Assembly (NCBI RefSeq): GCF_014649855.1
Contig: NZ_BMTV01000002.1
Location: 124,001 to 188,000, forward strand
Length of the DNA: 64,000 nt
Origin: Streptomyces roseolus
GTDB taxonomy: Bacteria > Actinomycetota > Actinomycetes > Streptomycetales > Streptomycetaceae
Reading direction: 5' to 3'
In this document: piece by piece, positions 17,573 to 27,074 of the stretch
How positions within the stretch are numbered: position 1 is the first letter of the stretch
Layout: every line of letters starts with the position of its first letter
Position numbers and translations under genes: made by a program
Notes under the pieces: model-generated
What the model was told of the DNA's origin: nothing
Databases searched by the model: none
The model's input: only the letters and a program-made list of their open reading frames with translations

Positions 17573-17788
17573 CTACGTGGCCCGGGACGTCCGGCCCGAC
17601 GCGGCCTCCAGCACGTGCTGGGCCTCCATGCGGTCCTTGGCGCGGCGGCGGTCCTCCAGGACGGAGGTCCAGGCGTTGCGCCGGGCGGTGCGCTGGCCGG
17701 CGCCGAGGAGCAGGGCCTCGACGGCCCGGAGGGCGCCGGTGACGGACGGGAGGGCACTGACGCGGACGTGCGTCGACGCGGCCGGCAT
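17573..17788 (-). CDS. small conserved protein upstream of DUF4191 gene
   Basis: 71 residues. GAGAGGA lies 6 bases before the ATG. Helical sequence SVTGALRAVEALLLGAGQRTARRNAWTSV with a basic coiled segment (RRRAKDRMEAQHVLEAA). No domain recognised. The 10-base spacing to the DUF4191 gene supports co-expression. Confidence 0.75.
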   Translation of the reverse strand: MPAASTHVRVSALPSVTGALRAVEALLLGAGQRTARRNAWTSVLEDRRRAKDRMEAQHVLEAASGRTSRAT

Positions 17789-18166
17789 GTGGGGTCCTCT
17801 CTCGGGGCGGGTGAGACGAGGTGGGGGGAGCGAGCGGTGGTGGCGGTGCGTGGGACCATGCTCACAGAACGGTGTTACCAGGGCATGACCCGACGGTCAA
17901 ACCCTGATGAAACGCCGATGAGAGCCGCCCGGACGGCGGAGCGGCCCGTACGGCCCCGCTGAACTGCGGGGCCGTACGGGCCGCTCCTTCCGTCGCTCGT
18001 ACCGACGGGTAACGACGTGTGCGGGGGCTCACATGGAGACGCGCCGGCTCGGGCCGCCTGCACGGCCTCCACCGCCGCACCGCGCTTCTCGGAGCCCCTG
18101 GTCGCGCTCCGCCCCGCCGCCGCTCCGGCCGCGTGCCCGCCCTCGTTCCTCGGACGGGCCCGCGAC
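17789..18166. other. intergenic region between lipA and the DUF4191 operon
   Basis: 378 bases. Contains the lipA terminator (17938-17987) and, before 17789, the presumed promoter of the small-gene/DUF4191 operon in the less GC-rich stretch 17860-17930. No further gene is supported. Confidence 0.6.
17938..17987 (-). terminator. terminator hairpin downstream of lipA
   Basis: A perfect 22-bp stem (17938-17959 / 17966-17987) with a 6-base loop, about 180 bases after the lipA stop on the minus strand. Confidence 0.7.
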
Positions 18167-19120
18167 CTACACTCCGGCTCGGCTGCGCTGCTCGACGGCC
18201 TGCTGGTACAGCCGGCCCGCGCGGTACGAGGAGCGGACCAGCGGGCCCGACATCACGCCGGAGAAGCCGATCGCGTCGGCCTCCTCCTTGAGCTCCACGA
18301 ACTCCTGCGGCTTCACCCAGCGCTCCACGGGGTGGTGCCGGACGGAGGGGCGCAGGTACTGCGTGATCGTGATGAGCTCGCAGCCGGCGTCGTGCAGCTG
18401 CCGCAGCGCCTCGCTGACCTCCTCGCGGGTCTCGCCCATGCCGAGGATCAGGTTGGACTTCGTGACCAGACCGTAGTCGCGGGCCTGGGTGATGACGTCC
18501 AGGGAGCGCTCGTAGCGGAAGCCGGGGCGGATCCGCTTGAAGATCCGCGGGACGGTCTCGACGTTGTGCGCGAAGACCTCGGGGCGGGAGTCGAAGACCT
18601 CCTTGAGGAGCTCCGGCACCGCGTTGAAGTCGGGGGCGAGCAGCTCGACCTTGGTGCGGCCCGCGGCGCGCTCGGCGGTCTGCTGGTGGATCTGGCGCAC
18701 GGTCTCGGCGTACAGCCAGGCGCCGCCGTCCTCCAGGTCGTCGCGGGCGACGCCGGTGATGGTGGCGTAGTTCAGGTCCATCGTGACGACCGACTCGCCC
18801 ACGCGGCGCGGCTCGTCGCGGTCGAGGGCCTCCGGCTTGCCGGTGTCGATCTGGCAGAAGTCGCAGCGCCGGGTGCACTGGTCACCGCCGATGAGGAAGG
18901 TCGCCTCGCGGTCCTCCCAGCACTCGAAGATGTTGGGGCAGCCCGCCTCCTGGCAGACCGTGTGCAGGCCCTCGCTCTTCACGAGGCTCTGCATCTTCGT
19001 GTACTCCGGACCCATCTTCGCGCGGGTCTTGATCCACTCGGGCTTGCGCTCGATGGGGGTCTGGGCGTTCCGGACCTCCAGGCGCAGCATCTTGCGTCCG
19101 TCGGGGGCGACTGCGGACAC
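18167..19120 (-). CDS. lipA: lipoyl synthase
   Basis: 317 residues from the GTG at 19120, which has AGGAG 5 bases upstream. A radical-SAM enzyme that inserts two sulfurs into protein-bound octanoyl groups. Both 4Fe-4S ligand sets are present: auxiliary cluster C-x4-C-x5-C ([12 protein letters not shown]) and the SAM cluster C-x3-C-x2-C (CTRRCDFC). Further family motifs: [15 protein letters not shown] and MLGMGET-like [10 protein letters not shown]. It acts after LipB, whose gene lies 102 bases upstream, and would serve SucB and other lipoyl proteins. Confidence 0.97.
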   Translation of the reverse strand: MSAVAPDGRKMLRLEVRNAQTPIERKPEWIKTRAKMGPEYTKMQSLVKSEGLHTVCQEAGCPNIFECWEDREATFLIGGDQCTRRCDFCQIDTGKPEALDRDEPRRVGESVVTMDLNYATITGVARDDLEDGGAWLYAETVRQIHQQTAERAAGRTKVELLAPDFNAVPELLKEVFDSRPEVFAHNVETVPRIFKRIRPGFRYERSLDVITQARDYGLVTKSNLILGMGETREEVSEALRQLHDAGCELITITQYLRPSVRHHPVERWVKPQEFVELKEEADAIGFSGVMSGPLVRSSYRAGRLYQQAVEQRSRAGV

Positions 19121-19222
19121 ATCGGCTCCTGTAGCTTCGATTCTTCGGCGCACACCAGGGTACGCCCGTTGCTTCCATGCCTTGCTACGTCTGGCCAACC
19201 CGTGGCCAGAGCTGGGCATTCC

Positions 19223-20038
19223 TCAGGCGGACGCCGTCTCCACCGGCCGCTCGATCTCGCGCGGCTTGAGCTCCGCGTTCTCCAGCACGTCCCGCAGGTG
19301 CTTCTCGACCACGGGGAGGACCTCCTCGACGGTGATGTCGCGGCCCAGCTCGTTGGCGAGCGAGGCGACGCCCGCGTCGCGGATGCCGCACGGGATGATC
19401 CGGTCGAACCAGGCGTTGTCCGGGTTCACGTTGAAGGAGAAGCCGTGCATCGTGACGCCCTTGGCGACGCGGATGCCGATGGCGGCCAGCTTCCGGTCCT
19501 CGCGGCGCTGGCCGGCGTTGGAGGGGGCGTACTCGGGGCCGTGCAACCGCGGGTCGAACTCCTCGTCCGTCAGGCGCGGGTCGAAGTCCAGCGAGAGGCC
19601 GCCGAGGGAGGGGCGCTGCTCGACCGGGTCGCCGAGGACCCAGACCCCGCTGCGCCCCTCGATCCGGGTGGTCGCCACGCCGAACTCGGCGGCGGTCCTG
19701 ATCAGCGCCTCCTCCAGACGACGCACGTGCGCGACGACGTCCACCGGGCGGGGCAGCTTGAGGATCGGGTAGCCGACGAGCTGACCGGGCCCGTGCCAGG
19801 TGATCTTGCCGCCGCGGTCGACGTCGACGACCGGGGTCCCGTCGAGCGGGCGCTCGCTGTCCTGCGTGCGCCGGCCCGCGGTGTAGACCGGCGGGTGTTC
19901 CAGGAGCAGGCAGGTGTCGCCGATCTCGTCGGCGAATCGCGCTGCGTGCACCTCGCGCTGCTTGTCCCAGGCCGTCCGGTACTCGACGGCGTCCGTGCCG
20001 AAGCCCAGGCGGACGAATTGCAGCTCACTCACGGCCAT
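19223..20038 (-). CDS. lipB: lipoyl(octanoyl) transferase
   Basis: 271 residues (ATG at 20038; a GTG six bases further in, giving VSELQ, is equally well placed after AGGAGGAG). It moves octanoate from octanoyl-ACP to lipoyl domains. Motifs: [18 protein letters not shown], the catalytic Lys in [11 protein letters not shown], and the catalytic Cys in DRIIPCGI. Same strand and just upstream of lipA, so the two pathway steps are clustered. Confidence 0.96.
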   Translation of the reverse strand: MAVSELQFVRLGFGTDAVEYRTAWDKQREVHAARFADEIGDTCLLLEHPPVYTAGRRTQDSERPLDGTPVVDVDRGGKITWHGPGQLVGYPILKLPRPVDVVAHVRRLEEALIRTAAEFGVATTRIEGRSGVWVLGDPVEQRPSLGGLSLDFDPRLTDEEFDPRLHGPEYAPSNAGQRREDRKLAAIGIRVAKGVTMHGFSFNVNPDNAWFDRIIPCGIRDAGVASLANELGRDITVEEVLPVVEKHLRDVLENAELKPREIERPVETASA

Positions 20039-20349
20039 GCCTCCTCCTGGGTGCCCGCGGCCGGGTTCCGGGGATCGTCCCGGGTGGGAGCCGGCCCGGC
20101 ACCCTGCGTCTTACGCGCCCCTGCCACTGTACGGCGGCGCGCCGCGAACCCGACGGGCAGGTGGAGACGGGCGGGGCCCCGACCGCTGTCAGCGCGAAGT
20201 GGCAACGAGGGTTCCGGTTCCTCACACGATCGGATGAATGTGGGGCGAAGCTGGCGGTACGGGCCGGGATGACCGCTACATTCACGCCGTTCCATGAGGG
20301 TCGAAAACGGGCTGCCACCTGCGCCCGAAGGCAGGAGACCGCACAGCCG
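20039..20349. other. divergent intergenic region lipB / TPR regulator
   Basis: 311 bases. The lipB Shine-Dalgarno is at its left end. The 20200-20300 stretch is the least GC-rich and should hold the promoter of the regulator gene. I see no gene, strong palindrome or recognisable operator. Confidence 0.5.
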
Positions 20350-21846
20350 ATGACGGAACGACCACCGCAGCGCGTCCCGAACCGCCAGCTCGCCGCGCTC
20401 ATCGCCGAGGCCGGGTTCTCCAACGCCGGGCTCGCCCGAAGGGTGGACCAGCTCGGTCTGGAGCACGGGCTCGACCTGCGGTACGACAAGACCTCCGTGA
20501 CCCGCTGGCTGCGCGGGCAGCAACCGCGCGGCACCACCCCGGCCCTCATCGCGGAGGTCTTCACCCGCCGCCTCGGCCGCCGCCTCACCGCCCAGGACCT
20601 CGGCCTCGACGCCTGCGCGCCGGTCTACGCCGGCCTGGAGTTCGCCGCCACCCCCGAGGAGGCCGTCGACATCGTCAGCGGCCTGTGGCGCAAGGACTCC
20701 GGCAGTCACGCCGAACTCCGCAAGATCGCCTTCACCCCGGCCGGCCTCGTCGTGCCCAGCCGCGACTGGCTCATCGGCCGCGCCGACGACCGCGTCGCCC
20801 GCGGCGAGCCGGTGCCCCCGCCGCCGGTCCGCCCGGCCGCCCCCGGCGGACCGGTCCGCCCGGTCGGGACCCAGGACCCGCGGGTGCCGCAGCAGGGCCG
20901 CTACTCCGTCCCCCGCCAGCGCGGTACGGAACGCGGCCCCGGCCAGCGCGTCAGCGCCGGCGACATCGCCGCCCTCCGCTCCGTCGGAGACCTCTTCCGC
21001 ACCCTCGACCACGCCTACGGCGGCGGCCACGCCCGCCAGGCCCTCGTCCGCTACCTGGAGCACGAGGCCGAACCCATGCTCCGCGGCACCTACGGCGAGA
21101 CGACCGGCCGGCGCCTCTTCGCCGCCGCCGCCGACCTCACCCGGCTCGCCGGCTGGACCTCGTACGACATCGCCGCCCACGGCCTCGCCCAGCGCTACTT
21201 CGTCCAGGCGCTGCGCCTCGCCCAGGCCGCCGGCGACCGGGCCTACGGCTCGTACGTCCTGCTCACCATGAGCTGCCAGGCCGTCTACCTCGGCCACGGC
21301 CGCGAGGCCGTCCAGCTCGCCCGGGTCGCCCAGCAGGGCGTCGGCTCCGCCGCGCCCCCGGTCGTCCAGGCGATGCTGCACGCCGTCGAGGCCCGGGGAC
21401 ACGCCGTCCTCTCCGAGGCCCGCGCGTGCAGCGCCTCCCTCCAGCGGGCCGAGCGCGCCCTGGAGTCCGCCCGGCCCGGCGACGAGGTGCCCTCCTGGGC
21501 GCGCTCCTTCGACGAGGCCCAGCTCGCCGACGAGCTCGGCCACTGCCACCGCGACCTCCAGCAGTACCGCCTCGCCGCCCAGCACGCCGAGCGCGCCCTC
21601 CAGCTCCGCGCCCCTGGCCACGCCCGCAGCCGGCTCTTCTGCCGGGTCGTCCTCGCCACCGCCCGGCTCGCCCTCGGCGAGCTGGACCAGGCGTGCGCGC
21701 TCGGTGCCGAGGCCGCCCAGCAGGCCGCCGAGATGCGCTCGGCCCGCGCGATCGAGTACGTCCGCGACTTCGAGCGCCGCCTGGAGCCCTACCGCGACGC
21801 CCCGCCCGTCCGCACCTACCGGGACCGGGTCTCCGCCCTCGGCTGA
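20350..21846 (+). CDS. NsdA-like transcriptional regulator with HTH and TPR region
   Basis: 498 residues. Residues 8-75 look like a helix-turn-helix region for short conserved motifs (NRQLAALIAEAGFSNAGLARRV, then SVTRWLRGQQPRG). After a Pro/Arg linker (about 155-200) there is a long helical TPR-like region (residues 215-480) with AHGLAQRYFVQALRLAQAAG and YRLAAQHAERALQL. The architecture matches the Streptomyces NsdA/NsdB family, whose members repress antibiotic production and sporulation; assignment to that role here is by family only. Convergent with the FAD oxidoreductase gene (15-base gap). Confidence 0.82.
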   Translation: MTERPPQRVPNRQLAALIAEAGFSNAGLARRVDQLGLEHGLDLRYDKTSVTRWLRGQQPRGTTPALIAEVFTRRLGRRLTAQDLGLDACAPVYAGLEFAATPEEAVDIVSGLWRKDSGSHAELRKIAFTPAGLVVPSRDWLIGRADDRVARGEPVPPPPVRPAAPGGPVRPVGTQDPRVPQQGRYSVPRQRGTERGPGQRVSAGDIAALRSVGDLFRTLDHAYGGGHARQALVRYLEHEAEPMLRGTYGETTGRRLFAAAADLTRLAGWTSYDIAAHGLAQRYFVQALRLAQAAGDRAYGSYVLLTMSCQAVYLGHGREAVQLARVAQQGVGSAAPPVVQAMLHAVEARGHAVLSEARACSASLQRAERALESARPGDEVPSWARSFDEAQLADELGHCHRDLQQYRLAAQHAERALQLRAPGHARSRLFCRVVLATARLALGELDQACALGAEAAQQAAEMRSARAIEYVRDFERRLEPYRDAPPVRTYRDRVSALG

Positions 21847-21861
21847 CCGGCGCCCGGCGCG

Positions 21862-23211
21862 TCAGGCCGCCGCCTCCTCCGCCTCCTCCAAGGCGACCGC
21901 CGGTCGCAGCCCCAGGTCGGCGAGGACGGCGTCCGCGGCGCGCTCGCCGGAGGCAAGCGTGGAGCGCAGGGTGCCCGCCGCGCGGTGGTCGCCGCAGACG
22001 TACAGGCCCGCGAGGAGCCGCACCGACCGGCGGGGGTCGTGCCCCGGGGGAGTCGCCAGGACCGCGTCCCGGGTGTGGTGCAGGGCCAGCAGCTCCCAGT
22101 CGTCCGTGGACGCTCCGTACAGCGCCGCCAGGTGCTTGCGGACCCGCCGCTCGGCGTCGTCCGGCGGCGTCCCGAGGACCGTCGAGGTGATCAGCGGCCG
22201 GCCCGCCGGCGCCCGCGTCGGGTCGACCGCGCTCATCACCGCCGTGTGCGCCACCGGCCCGCCCGGGTCGGACTCCAGGAGCAGCACGGGGTCCGCCGTC
22301 GGTGCCACCGGCGCCGTGTGGTGCACCACCGTCACCGGGTGGTACGCCGGGACCCGCAGGCCCGGCAGGAGCCCGGCGGCGCTCCGCGCCCCGGTCGCCA
22401 GGACCACCGCCCGGCAGCCGACCGTCCCGTGCTCCGCCGTGTCGACCCGGGCCACCGAAACCGCCGAGACCCGGACGCCGGTCCGCACCGTGCCCGGCGG
22501 CAGCAGCGCCGCGAGCCGTTCGGGGACCGCCGCCGAACCGCCCTCCGGCACCGACACCCGTCCCCGCGCGAAGGCCCGCAGCGCCAGGTCCGCCCGCCGG
22601 CTCGACACCGCGAGGTCCGGGTCGGCGAGGAGCGCCGCGAGCAGCGGCCGCAGCACCGTCTGCACGGTCCTGGCCGGCAGCCGGCCCGCCAGCGCCTCCC
22701 GGGCGGTCCGCTCGGGCCGGGCGAGCAGCCGCTGCGTCGGCGTCGCCGCGAGCCGCACCAGCGAGGCGCCGAGCCGTGCCTGGTCCAGGGACGCCGCCGG
22801 ATGCCGGGGGGCGTTCGCGAGGGCGCGCGCCACGGTGAAAGCGCCCCTGCGGTTCCTGGGGTGCGGGGCGCCCCAGCGCGCGTACCGCCCGTCGGTGTGG
22901 AGCAGCACCCCGGGCGCGAAGGGCCGCGGCACCACGCCGCCGAGCCCGGAGAGGGCCCGCAGCTCCTCCGGGGCGAGGGTGAGCAGCCGGCCCACCCGGT
23001 CGAGCCGGAAGCCGTCGGCCTCGCCGGTGGCGTGCCGGCCGCCGATGTGCGGCTCGGCCTCCAGGACGGCGACCGAGAGTCCCGCCCCGGTGAGCCGCCG
23101 GGCCGCCGTGAGCCCGGCGATCCCCGCGCCCACGACGACGACGTCGACGTCCTCGATGTCGCCGGTGTGCTGTGCCGGTGCCTGCTGTGCGCTGCGTGCG
23201 GTACTGAGCAC
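21862..23211 (-). CDS. FAD-dependent oxidoreductase (amine oxidase / protoporphyrinogen oxidase-like)
   Basis: 449 residues, GTG start after GGGGAGGGG. The dinucleotide-binding motif VVVVGAGIAGLTAARRL is at residues 24-40, followed by EAEPHIGGRHAT, and the C-terminal FAD motif is GLYVCGDHRAAGTLRSTLASGERAADAVL. It belongs to the flavin amine oxidase/phytoene-desaturase-like superfamily. Substrate unknown; no carotenoid or haem gene is adjacent. Confidence 0.85.
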   Translation of the reverse strand: MLSTARSAQQAPAQHTGDIEDVDVVVVGAGIAGLTAARRLTGAGLSVAVLEAEPHIGGRHATGEADGFRLDRVGRLLTLAPEELRALSGLGGVVPRPFAPGVLLHTDGRYARWGAPHPRNRRGAFTVARALANAPRHPAASLDQARLGASLVRLAATPTQRLLARPERTAREALAGRLPARTVQTVLRPLLAALLADPDLAVSSRRADLALRAFARGRVSVPEGGSAAVPERLAALLPPGTVRTGVRVSAVSVARVDTAEHGTVGCRAVVLATGARSAAGLLPGLRVPAYHPVTVVHHTAPVAPTADPVLLLESDPGGPVAHTAVMSAVDPTRAPAGRPLITSTVLGTPPDDAERRVRKHLAALYGASTDDWELLALHHTRDAVLATPPGHDPRRSVRLLAGLYVCGDHRAAGTLRSTLASGERAADAVLADLGLRPAVALEEAEEAAA

Positions 23212-23397
23212 GTGCCCCTCCCCAGGTCTGCGCCGCCTGTTGGTGGCCTATGCCCCCAACCGGCCCCCGGAATGCCCGAGTTCGCGATCCGTGTCGACTG
23301 GTGGCCACCGAGGGTAGGCAGCGCTCCCACGGCACGGGGCCCGCGCGCGGCGGGCTTGCCGGAGCACGGGGGAGCGCAGGGAGCGCTCGGGCGCGGC

Positions 23398-24312
23398 TCA
23401 GCGGGGCGCGGCGGCCCTGATCGACGCGTCGATGGTGGGGAAGGCGAAGGAGAAGCCGGAGGAGAGCAGGCGCTGGGGCAGCACCCGCTGGCTGCCGAGG
23501 ACGTCGGCGGCGAAGTCCCCGAGGACCAGCTTCAGGGCGGCGGCGGGGACCGGGAAGGGGGTCGGGCGGCGCAGGACGCGGCCCATGGCGGCGGTCACCT
23601 CGCGGTTGGTGACGGGCTCGGGGGCGGTGAGGTTCACCGGGCCGGAGAGCGACGGCGTGTCCATCAGGTGCCGCAGGGCGGCGACCTCGTCGTGGAGCGA
23701 GATGAAGGACCAGTACTGCCGGCCGTCGCCCATCCGCCCGCCGAGCCCGGCCCGGAAGACCGGGAAGAGCCGCCCCCAGGCGCCGCCCTGACGGGCCACC
23801 ACCAGTCCGGTGCGGGCGTACGTCACCCGGATCCCCGCGTCCTCGGCGGGCGCCGCGGCGGCCTCCCACTCCACGCACACCGAGGGCAGGAAGCCGGTGC
23901 CGGCCGGGGCGCTCTCGTCCACCGCGCGGCTGCCGGTGTCCCCGTACCAGCCGAGGGCGGTGCCGCAGACCAGCGCCTCGGGCGGCTCGGCGAGCCCGGC
24001 GAGGGTCCGGGCGATCGCGGTCGTGCCGAGCACCCGGCTGTCCCGGATCTCCCGCTTGTACGCCTCGGTCCACCGGCGCTCGCCGACGCCGGCGCCCGCC
24101 AGGTGCACGACCGCGTCGACGCCGACGAGCCCGGCCCCGTCCACGTACAGCCGCTTCGGGTCCCACTCGACCTCGTCGGCGGTCCTGGCGGGGCGGCGCA
24201 CCAGCCGCAGGACCTCGTGCCCGTCGGCACGCAGGGAGCGGACGAGGGCGGCGCCGATGAGCCCGGAGGCTCCGGTGACGGCGACGCGCTTGCGGGGGGC
24301 GGAAGGCTGCAT
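23398..24312 (-). CDS. TIGR01777-family NAD-dependent epimerase (SulA/YfcH-like)
   Basis: 304 residues. Extended SDR with VAVTGASGLIGAALVRSL at the N-terminus, VVHLAGAGVGERRWTEAYKREIRDSRV (the family signature) and GWYGDTGSRAVDES around the active site, where Tyr of the usual YGxxG motif is seen. The C-terminal half has the LGDFAADVLGSQRVLPQRLLSSGF region (DUF1731). Known members are related to cell-division inhibitor SulA homologues and plant/bacterial epimerases of unknown substrate. Confidence 0.9.
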   Translation of the reverse strand: MQPSAPRKRVAVTGASGLIGAALVRSLRADGHEVLRLVRRPARTADEVEWDPKRLYVDGAGLVGVDAVVHLAGAGVGERRWTEAYKREIRDSRVLGTTAIARTLAGLAEPPEALVCGTALGWYGDTGSRAVDESAPAGTGFLPSVCVEWEAAAAPAEDAGIRVTYARTGLVVARQGGAWGRLFPVFRAGLGGRMGDGRQYWSFISLHDEVAALRHLMDTPSLSGPVNLTAPEPVTNREVTAAMGRVLRRPTPFPVPAAALKLVLGDFAADVLGSQRVLPQRLLSSGFSFAFPTIDASIRAAAPR

Positions 24313-24359
24313 GGTCCCATCCTGCCCGGTGGGGCGACGGGCGTGGCAGAGTGGCCGCC

Positions 24360-24860
24360 ATGACCCCGCCGGAGAGCTTCGTGATCCGCGCCGCCCTTCC
24401 GGGCGACGCCGAGCCGCTGGGCCTGCTGGACCGGGCGGCCTGGTCGCCGCTGCACGCGGTGACGCCCGCGCCCTCGGAGCCGTACCCGCCGTTCTTCGAC
24501 GAGCGCCACCTGCCGGAGGACTACCTGGTCGCCGAGCTCGACGGCGCCCTCCTCGGGTACGTGCGGGTGGGGCGCCCCACGCCGTTCCCCTCCAACGCCC
24601 ACGTCCGCCAGATCCAGGGCCTCGCCGTCGCCGACGCGGCCCGGGGCCGGGGGGTGGGCCGGGCGCTGCTGCGGGCGGCCCTCGCGAAGGCGGCCGCCGA
24701 CGGCGCCACCCGGATCACCCTGCGGGTCCTCGGCCACAACGGACCGGCCCGCGCCCTCTACGAGGCCGAGGGCTTCACCGTCGAGGGCGTCCTCCCCGGC
24801 GAGTTCGTCTTCGACGGCGTGCCGGCCGACGACGTCCACATGGGCCGCTCACTCGTCTAG
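24360..24860 (+). CDS. GNAT family N-acetyltransferase
   Basis: 166 residues from the ATG at 24360 (a GTG at 24351 would add MAA). Acetyl-CoA-binding motif A is clear: IQGLAVADAARGRGVGRALLRAAL, with the R/Q-x-x-G-x-G/A loop RGRGVG, followed by RVLGHNGPARALYEAEGF. Substrate unknown. Divergent from the epimerase gene with about 47 bases between. Its 3' end overlaps the convergent TetR gene by 12 bases. Confidence 0.88.
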   Translation: MTPPESFVIRAALPGDAEPLGLLDRAAWSPLHAVTPAPSEPYPPFFDERHLPEDYLVAELDGALLGYVRVGRPTPFPSNAHVRQIQGLAVADAARGRGVGRALLRAALAKAAADGATRITLRVLGHNGPARALYEAEGFTVEGVLPGEFVFDGVPADDVHMGRSLV

Positions 24861-25505
24861 GCCCCACAGCGCCACCCCGCCCATCAGCTCGCGCAGGCAG
24901 CGCAGGGCGAGGGCGGCGGGGGAGCCGGGGCCCTCGACGGGGGCGTCGTCGGACTCGGCCCAGCTCTCCAGGGCGATCCGGATCGCGTCGGTGGCGGCCG
25001 CCGCGGCGAGCCGCACCTCCAGCGGGTCGGCCTCCGGGCCGGCGAGGGCGGCCAGGACCTCGCGGAGCCGCTCCTCCGACTCCTGGTTGACCCGGTACCA
25101 GACCGCGCGCAGCGCCGGGTCCTCGGCGGAGGCGCGCAGCAGCCCCCGGGTCCAGCGCAGCCCCTCGGCCCCGGCCTCGTCGACCGGGGTGAGGGAGGCG
25201 GCGATCGAGCCCTCCAGGGCGGCCGCCAGCGGCGTGCCGGGGGCGGTGGCGGCGAGCGACTCCCGCCAGCGGTCGGCGCCGCCCGCGAGGAGCGGGGCGA
25301 CGGCGTCCTGCTTGGAGCGGAAGTAGCGGTAGAAGGTGCGCAGCGCGACCCCGGCCCGCTGGGCGATGGACTCCGCGGTGGTGCCGTCGGGCCCGTCCTC
25401 GCTGAACAGCTCGGCCGCCGCGCGGGCGATGTCCAGCTGGGTGGCGGCTTTGCGGCGCTGGGTGAGGGAGGGTGGCGCGGTCGTCGGCCCGGGTCGGTTG
25501 CTCAC
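24849..25505 (-). CDS. TetR family transcriptional regulator
   Basis: 218 residues from the GTG at 25505 (the frame is open further upstream, but this passes through the operator-like region). HTH: LDIARAAAELFSEDG then TTAESIAQRAGVALRTFYRYFRSKQDAV (residues 30-75). The C-terminal ligand domain is helical. Divergent from the SDR gene, with candidate operators between them, so autoregulation and control of the SDR are likely. Confidence 0.9.
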   Translation of the reverse strand: MSNRPGPTTAPPSLTQRRKAATQLDIARAAAELFSEDGPDGTTAESIAQRAGVALRTFYRYFRSKQDAVAPLLAGGADRWRESLAATAPGTPLAAALEGSIAASLTPVDEAGAEGLRWTRGLLRASAEDPALRAVWYRVNQESEERLREVLAALAGPEADPLEVRLAAAAATDAIRIALESWAESDDAPVEGPGSPAALALRCLRELMGGVALWGLDE

Positions 25506-25536
25506 CGTACGAGGGTACGCCCCGGACCCCTCGGAA

Positions 25537-25568
25537 TGCATGAAATGCAAGGATGGCAAAACGTGCCA
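25537..25568. promoter_or_regulatory. candidate TetR operators between tetR-like and SDR genes
   Basis: Two inverted repeats in a locally A-rich stretch: TGCAT-GAA-ATGCA (25537-25549) and TGGCA-AAACG-TGCCA (25554-25568). They lie between the divergent starts (25505 and 25624), where a repressor would cover both promoters. Confidence 0.6.
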
Positions 25569-25623
25569 CTTCGGCGTACGGTGGTCAGCAGGCAAGGAAG
25601 CTTGACATCGAGAGGTCGCCGCC

Positions 25624-26418
25624 ATGAACCAGCTCACCCGTTACGAAGGACGCCGCGCGCTCGTCACCGGCGGCGGCTCCGGCATCGGCCAGGCCACCGT
25701 CCTGCGCATGCTCGCCGAGGGCGGCCGCGTCGTCGCCGCCGACATCAGCGAGGACGGTCTGAAGGACACCGCCGCCAAGGCCGGCGACGCCGCCGACCGC
25801 CTCACCACCGTCGTCGTGAACGTCGCCGACGAGGAATCCGTGCGCGCCGGCGTCGCCGCCGCCACCGCCGCCCTCGGCGGCCTGGACGTGCTGGTCAACG
25901 CGGCCGGCGTGCTCCGCTCCTCGCACACCCACGAGACCGGCCTGGACTCCTTCGAGCAGGTGCTCCGGATCAACCTGACCGGCACCTTCCTCATGATCCG
26001 CGAGGCCATACCGGCGCTCCTGGAGGGCGACGGCCCCGCCGTCGTCAACTTCTCCTCCACGTCCGCGATGTTCGCCCACCCCTACATGGCGGCCTACGCG
26101 GCCAGCAAGGGCGGCATCCAGTCCATGACCCACGCGCTCGCCGCCGAGTACGCCCGGCAGGGCATCCGCTTCACCGCCGTCCAGCCCGGCTCCATCTCCT
26201 CCGGCATGACCGACGGCTCCGGCGCCAGCAAGCAGTCCCTGGGCCCCGGCCTCCCCGCCGACGCCGACATGTCGCTCTTCACGAAGCTCGCCCCCGCCCT
26301 CGGCCAGGGCTTCGCCGGCCCCGAGACCGTCGCCGGCGTCGTCGCGATGCTCGCCTCCGAGGACGGCCGCTTCATCACCGGCACCGAGGTCCGCGTCGAC
26401 GGCGGCACCCACTTCTGA
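25624..26418 (+). CDS. short-chain dehydrogenase/reductase
   Basis: 264 residues. Classical SDR: cofactor motif TGGGSGIG (residues 15-22), NAAG at about 91 (NAAGVL), catalytic Ser in VNFSSTSAM, and Y-x3-K in YAASKGG. Ends in the family's GTEVRVDGGTHF. NAD(P)-dependent oxidation of an unknown alcohol. AGAGG precedes the ATG. Probably repressed by the divergent TetR. Confidence 0.93.
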   Translation: MNQLTRYEGRRALVTGGGSGIGQATVLRMLAEGGRVVAADISEDGLKDTAAKAGDAADRLTTVVVNVADEESVRAGVAAATAALGGLDVLVNAAGVLRSSHTHETGLDSFEQVLRINLTGTFLMIREAIPALLEGDGPAVVNFSSTSAMFAHPYMAAYAASKGGIQSMTHALAAEYARQGIRFTAVQPGSISSGMTDGSGASKQSLGPGLPADADMSLFTKLAPALGQGFAGPETVAGVVAMLASEDGRFITGTEVRVDGGTHF

Positions 26419-26451
26419 GCACCGCCCCCCGGTCCGGGCCCTGCCCCGCGG

Positions 26452-26976
26452 TCAGGGCCTGAACCGCTCCCACAGCCGGGGCAGCCGGGCCGCCAGCGCC
26501 TCCTCGTCCGCCAGGTCCAGCGGCGCCCCCTCCGGTTCGCCCTCCGGCATCGCGATCCCCAGGTCCGGCGTCTCCGTCCCGGTCAGCGTCTCGTACGCCT
26601 CGTCCGCCGCGAAACCGAGCTCCTCGCCGTCCCCGTCCAGCTCCGGATCGAACGCGTCGAGCAGCTCCGCCAGCTCGTCCGGATCGGCCACACCGCCCTC
26701 GTACACCTCCCGGCCCTGCCCGATCAGCCAGCAGCGGAAGGCGTCGAAGCCCTCCTCGCCCGCCCCCGCCCCGTCGAGCAGCACCGCCGCCGCGCCCCAC
26801 ACGTCCCAGTGGTACGCGCGGTTGAACCGGGCCTCGAAATGGCGCGCGTAGTCGAGCACCGTGTCCGGATCCAGCCGGGTCAGCCGCTCCACGAGCAGAT
26901 CCGCCTGTTCCTCGGCGTCGCCCTCGGCGTCCGCGCGGGTGGCGTCGATGATCTCCCAGAACTCGGTCTCGTCCAT
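26452..26976 (-). CDS. DUF4240 domain protein
   Basis: 174 residues, ATG at 26976 directly after an in-frame GTG. MDETEFWEIIDATR at the start and FDAFRCWLIGQGREVYEGGVADPDEL in the middle are the DUF4240 signature, followed by an acidic tail with EELGFAADEAYETLTG. Very acidic and soluble. These proteins often sit beside WGR/immunity-type genes, but nothing like that is here. Function unknown. Confidence 0.85.
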   Translation of the reverse strand: MDETEFWEIIDATRADAEGDAEEQADLLVERLTRLDPDTVLDYARHFEARFNRAYHWDVWGAAAVLLDGAGAGEEGFDAFRCWLIGQGREVYEGGVADPDELAELLDAFDPELDGDGEELGFAADEAYETLTGTETPDLGIAMPEGEPEGAPLDLADEEALAARLPRLWERFRP

Positions 26977-27074
26977 CACGGCACCAGCATCCTGGTTCCC
27001 CGACGGCGACGCACCCGGAAAGACCGGATTCCATCCGGACAGAAGATGTCGGGTATTCCTGCCAGCCTGGACCC

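Noticed and set aside
17874..17913. GlnR-like half-sites (GTTAC, ATGAC, GTCAA, GAAAC) before the DUF4191 operon
   Set aside because: Only the first two spacers are 6 bases; the last is 8, and two half-sites are poor, so this is not a convincing GlnR box.
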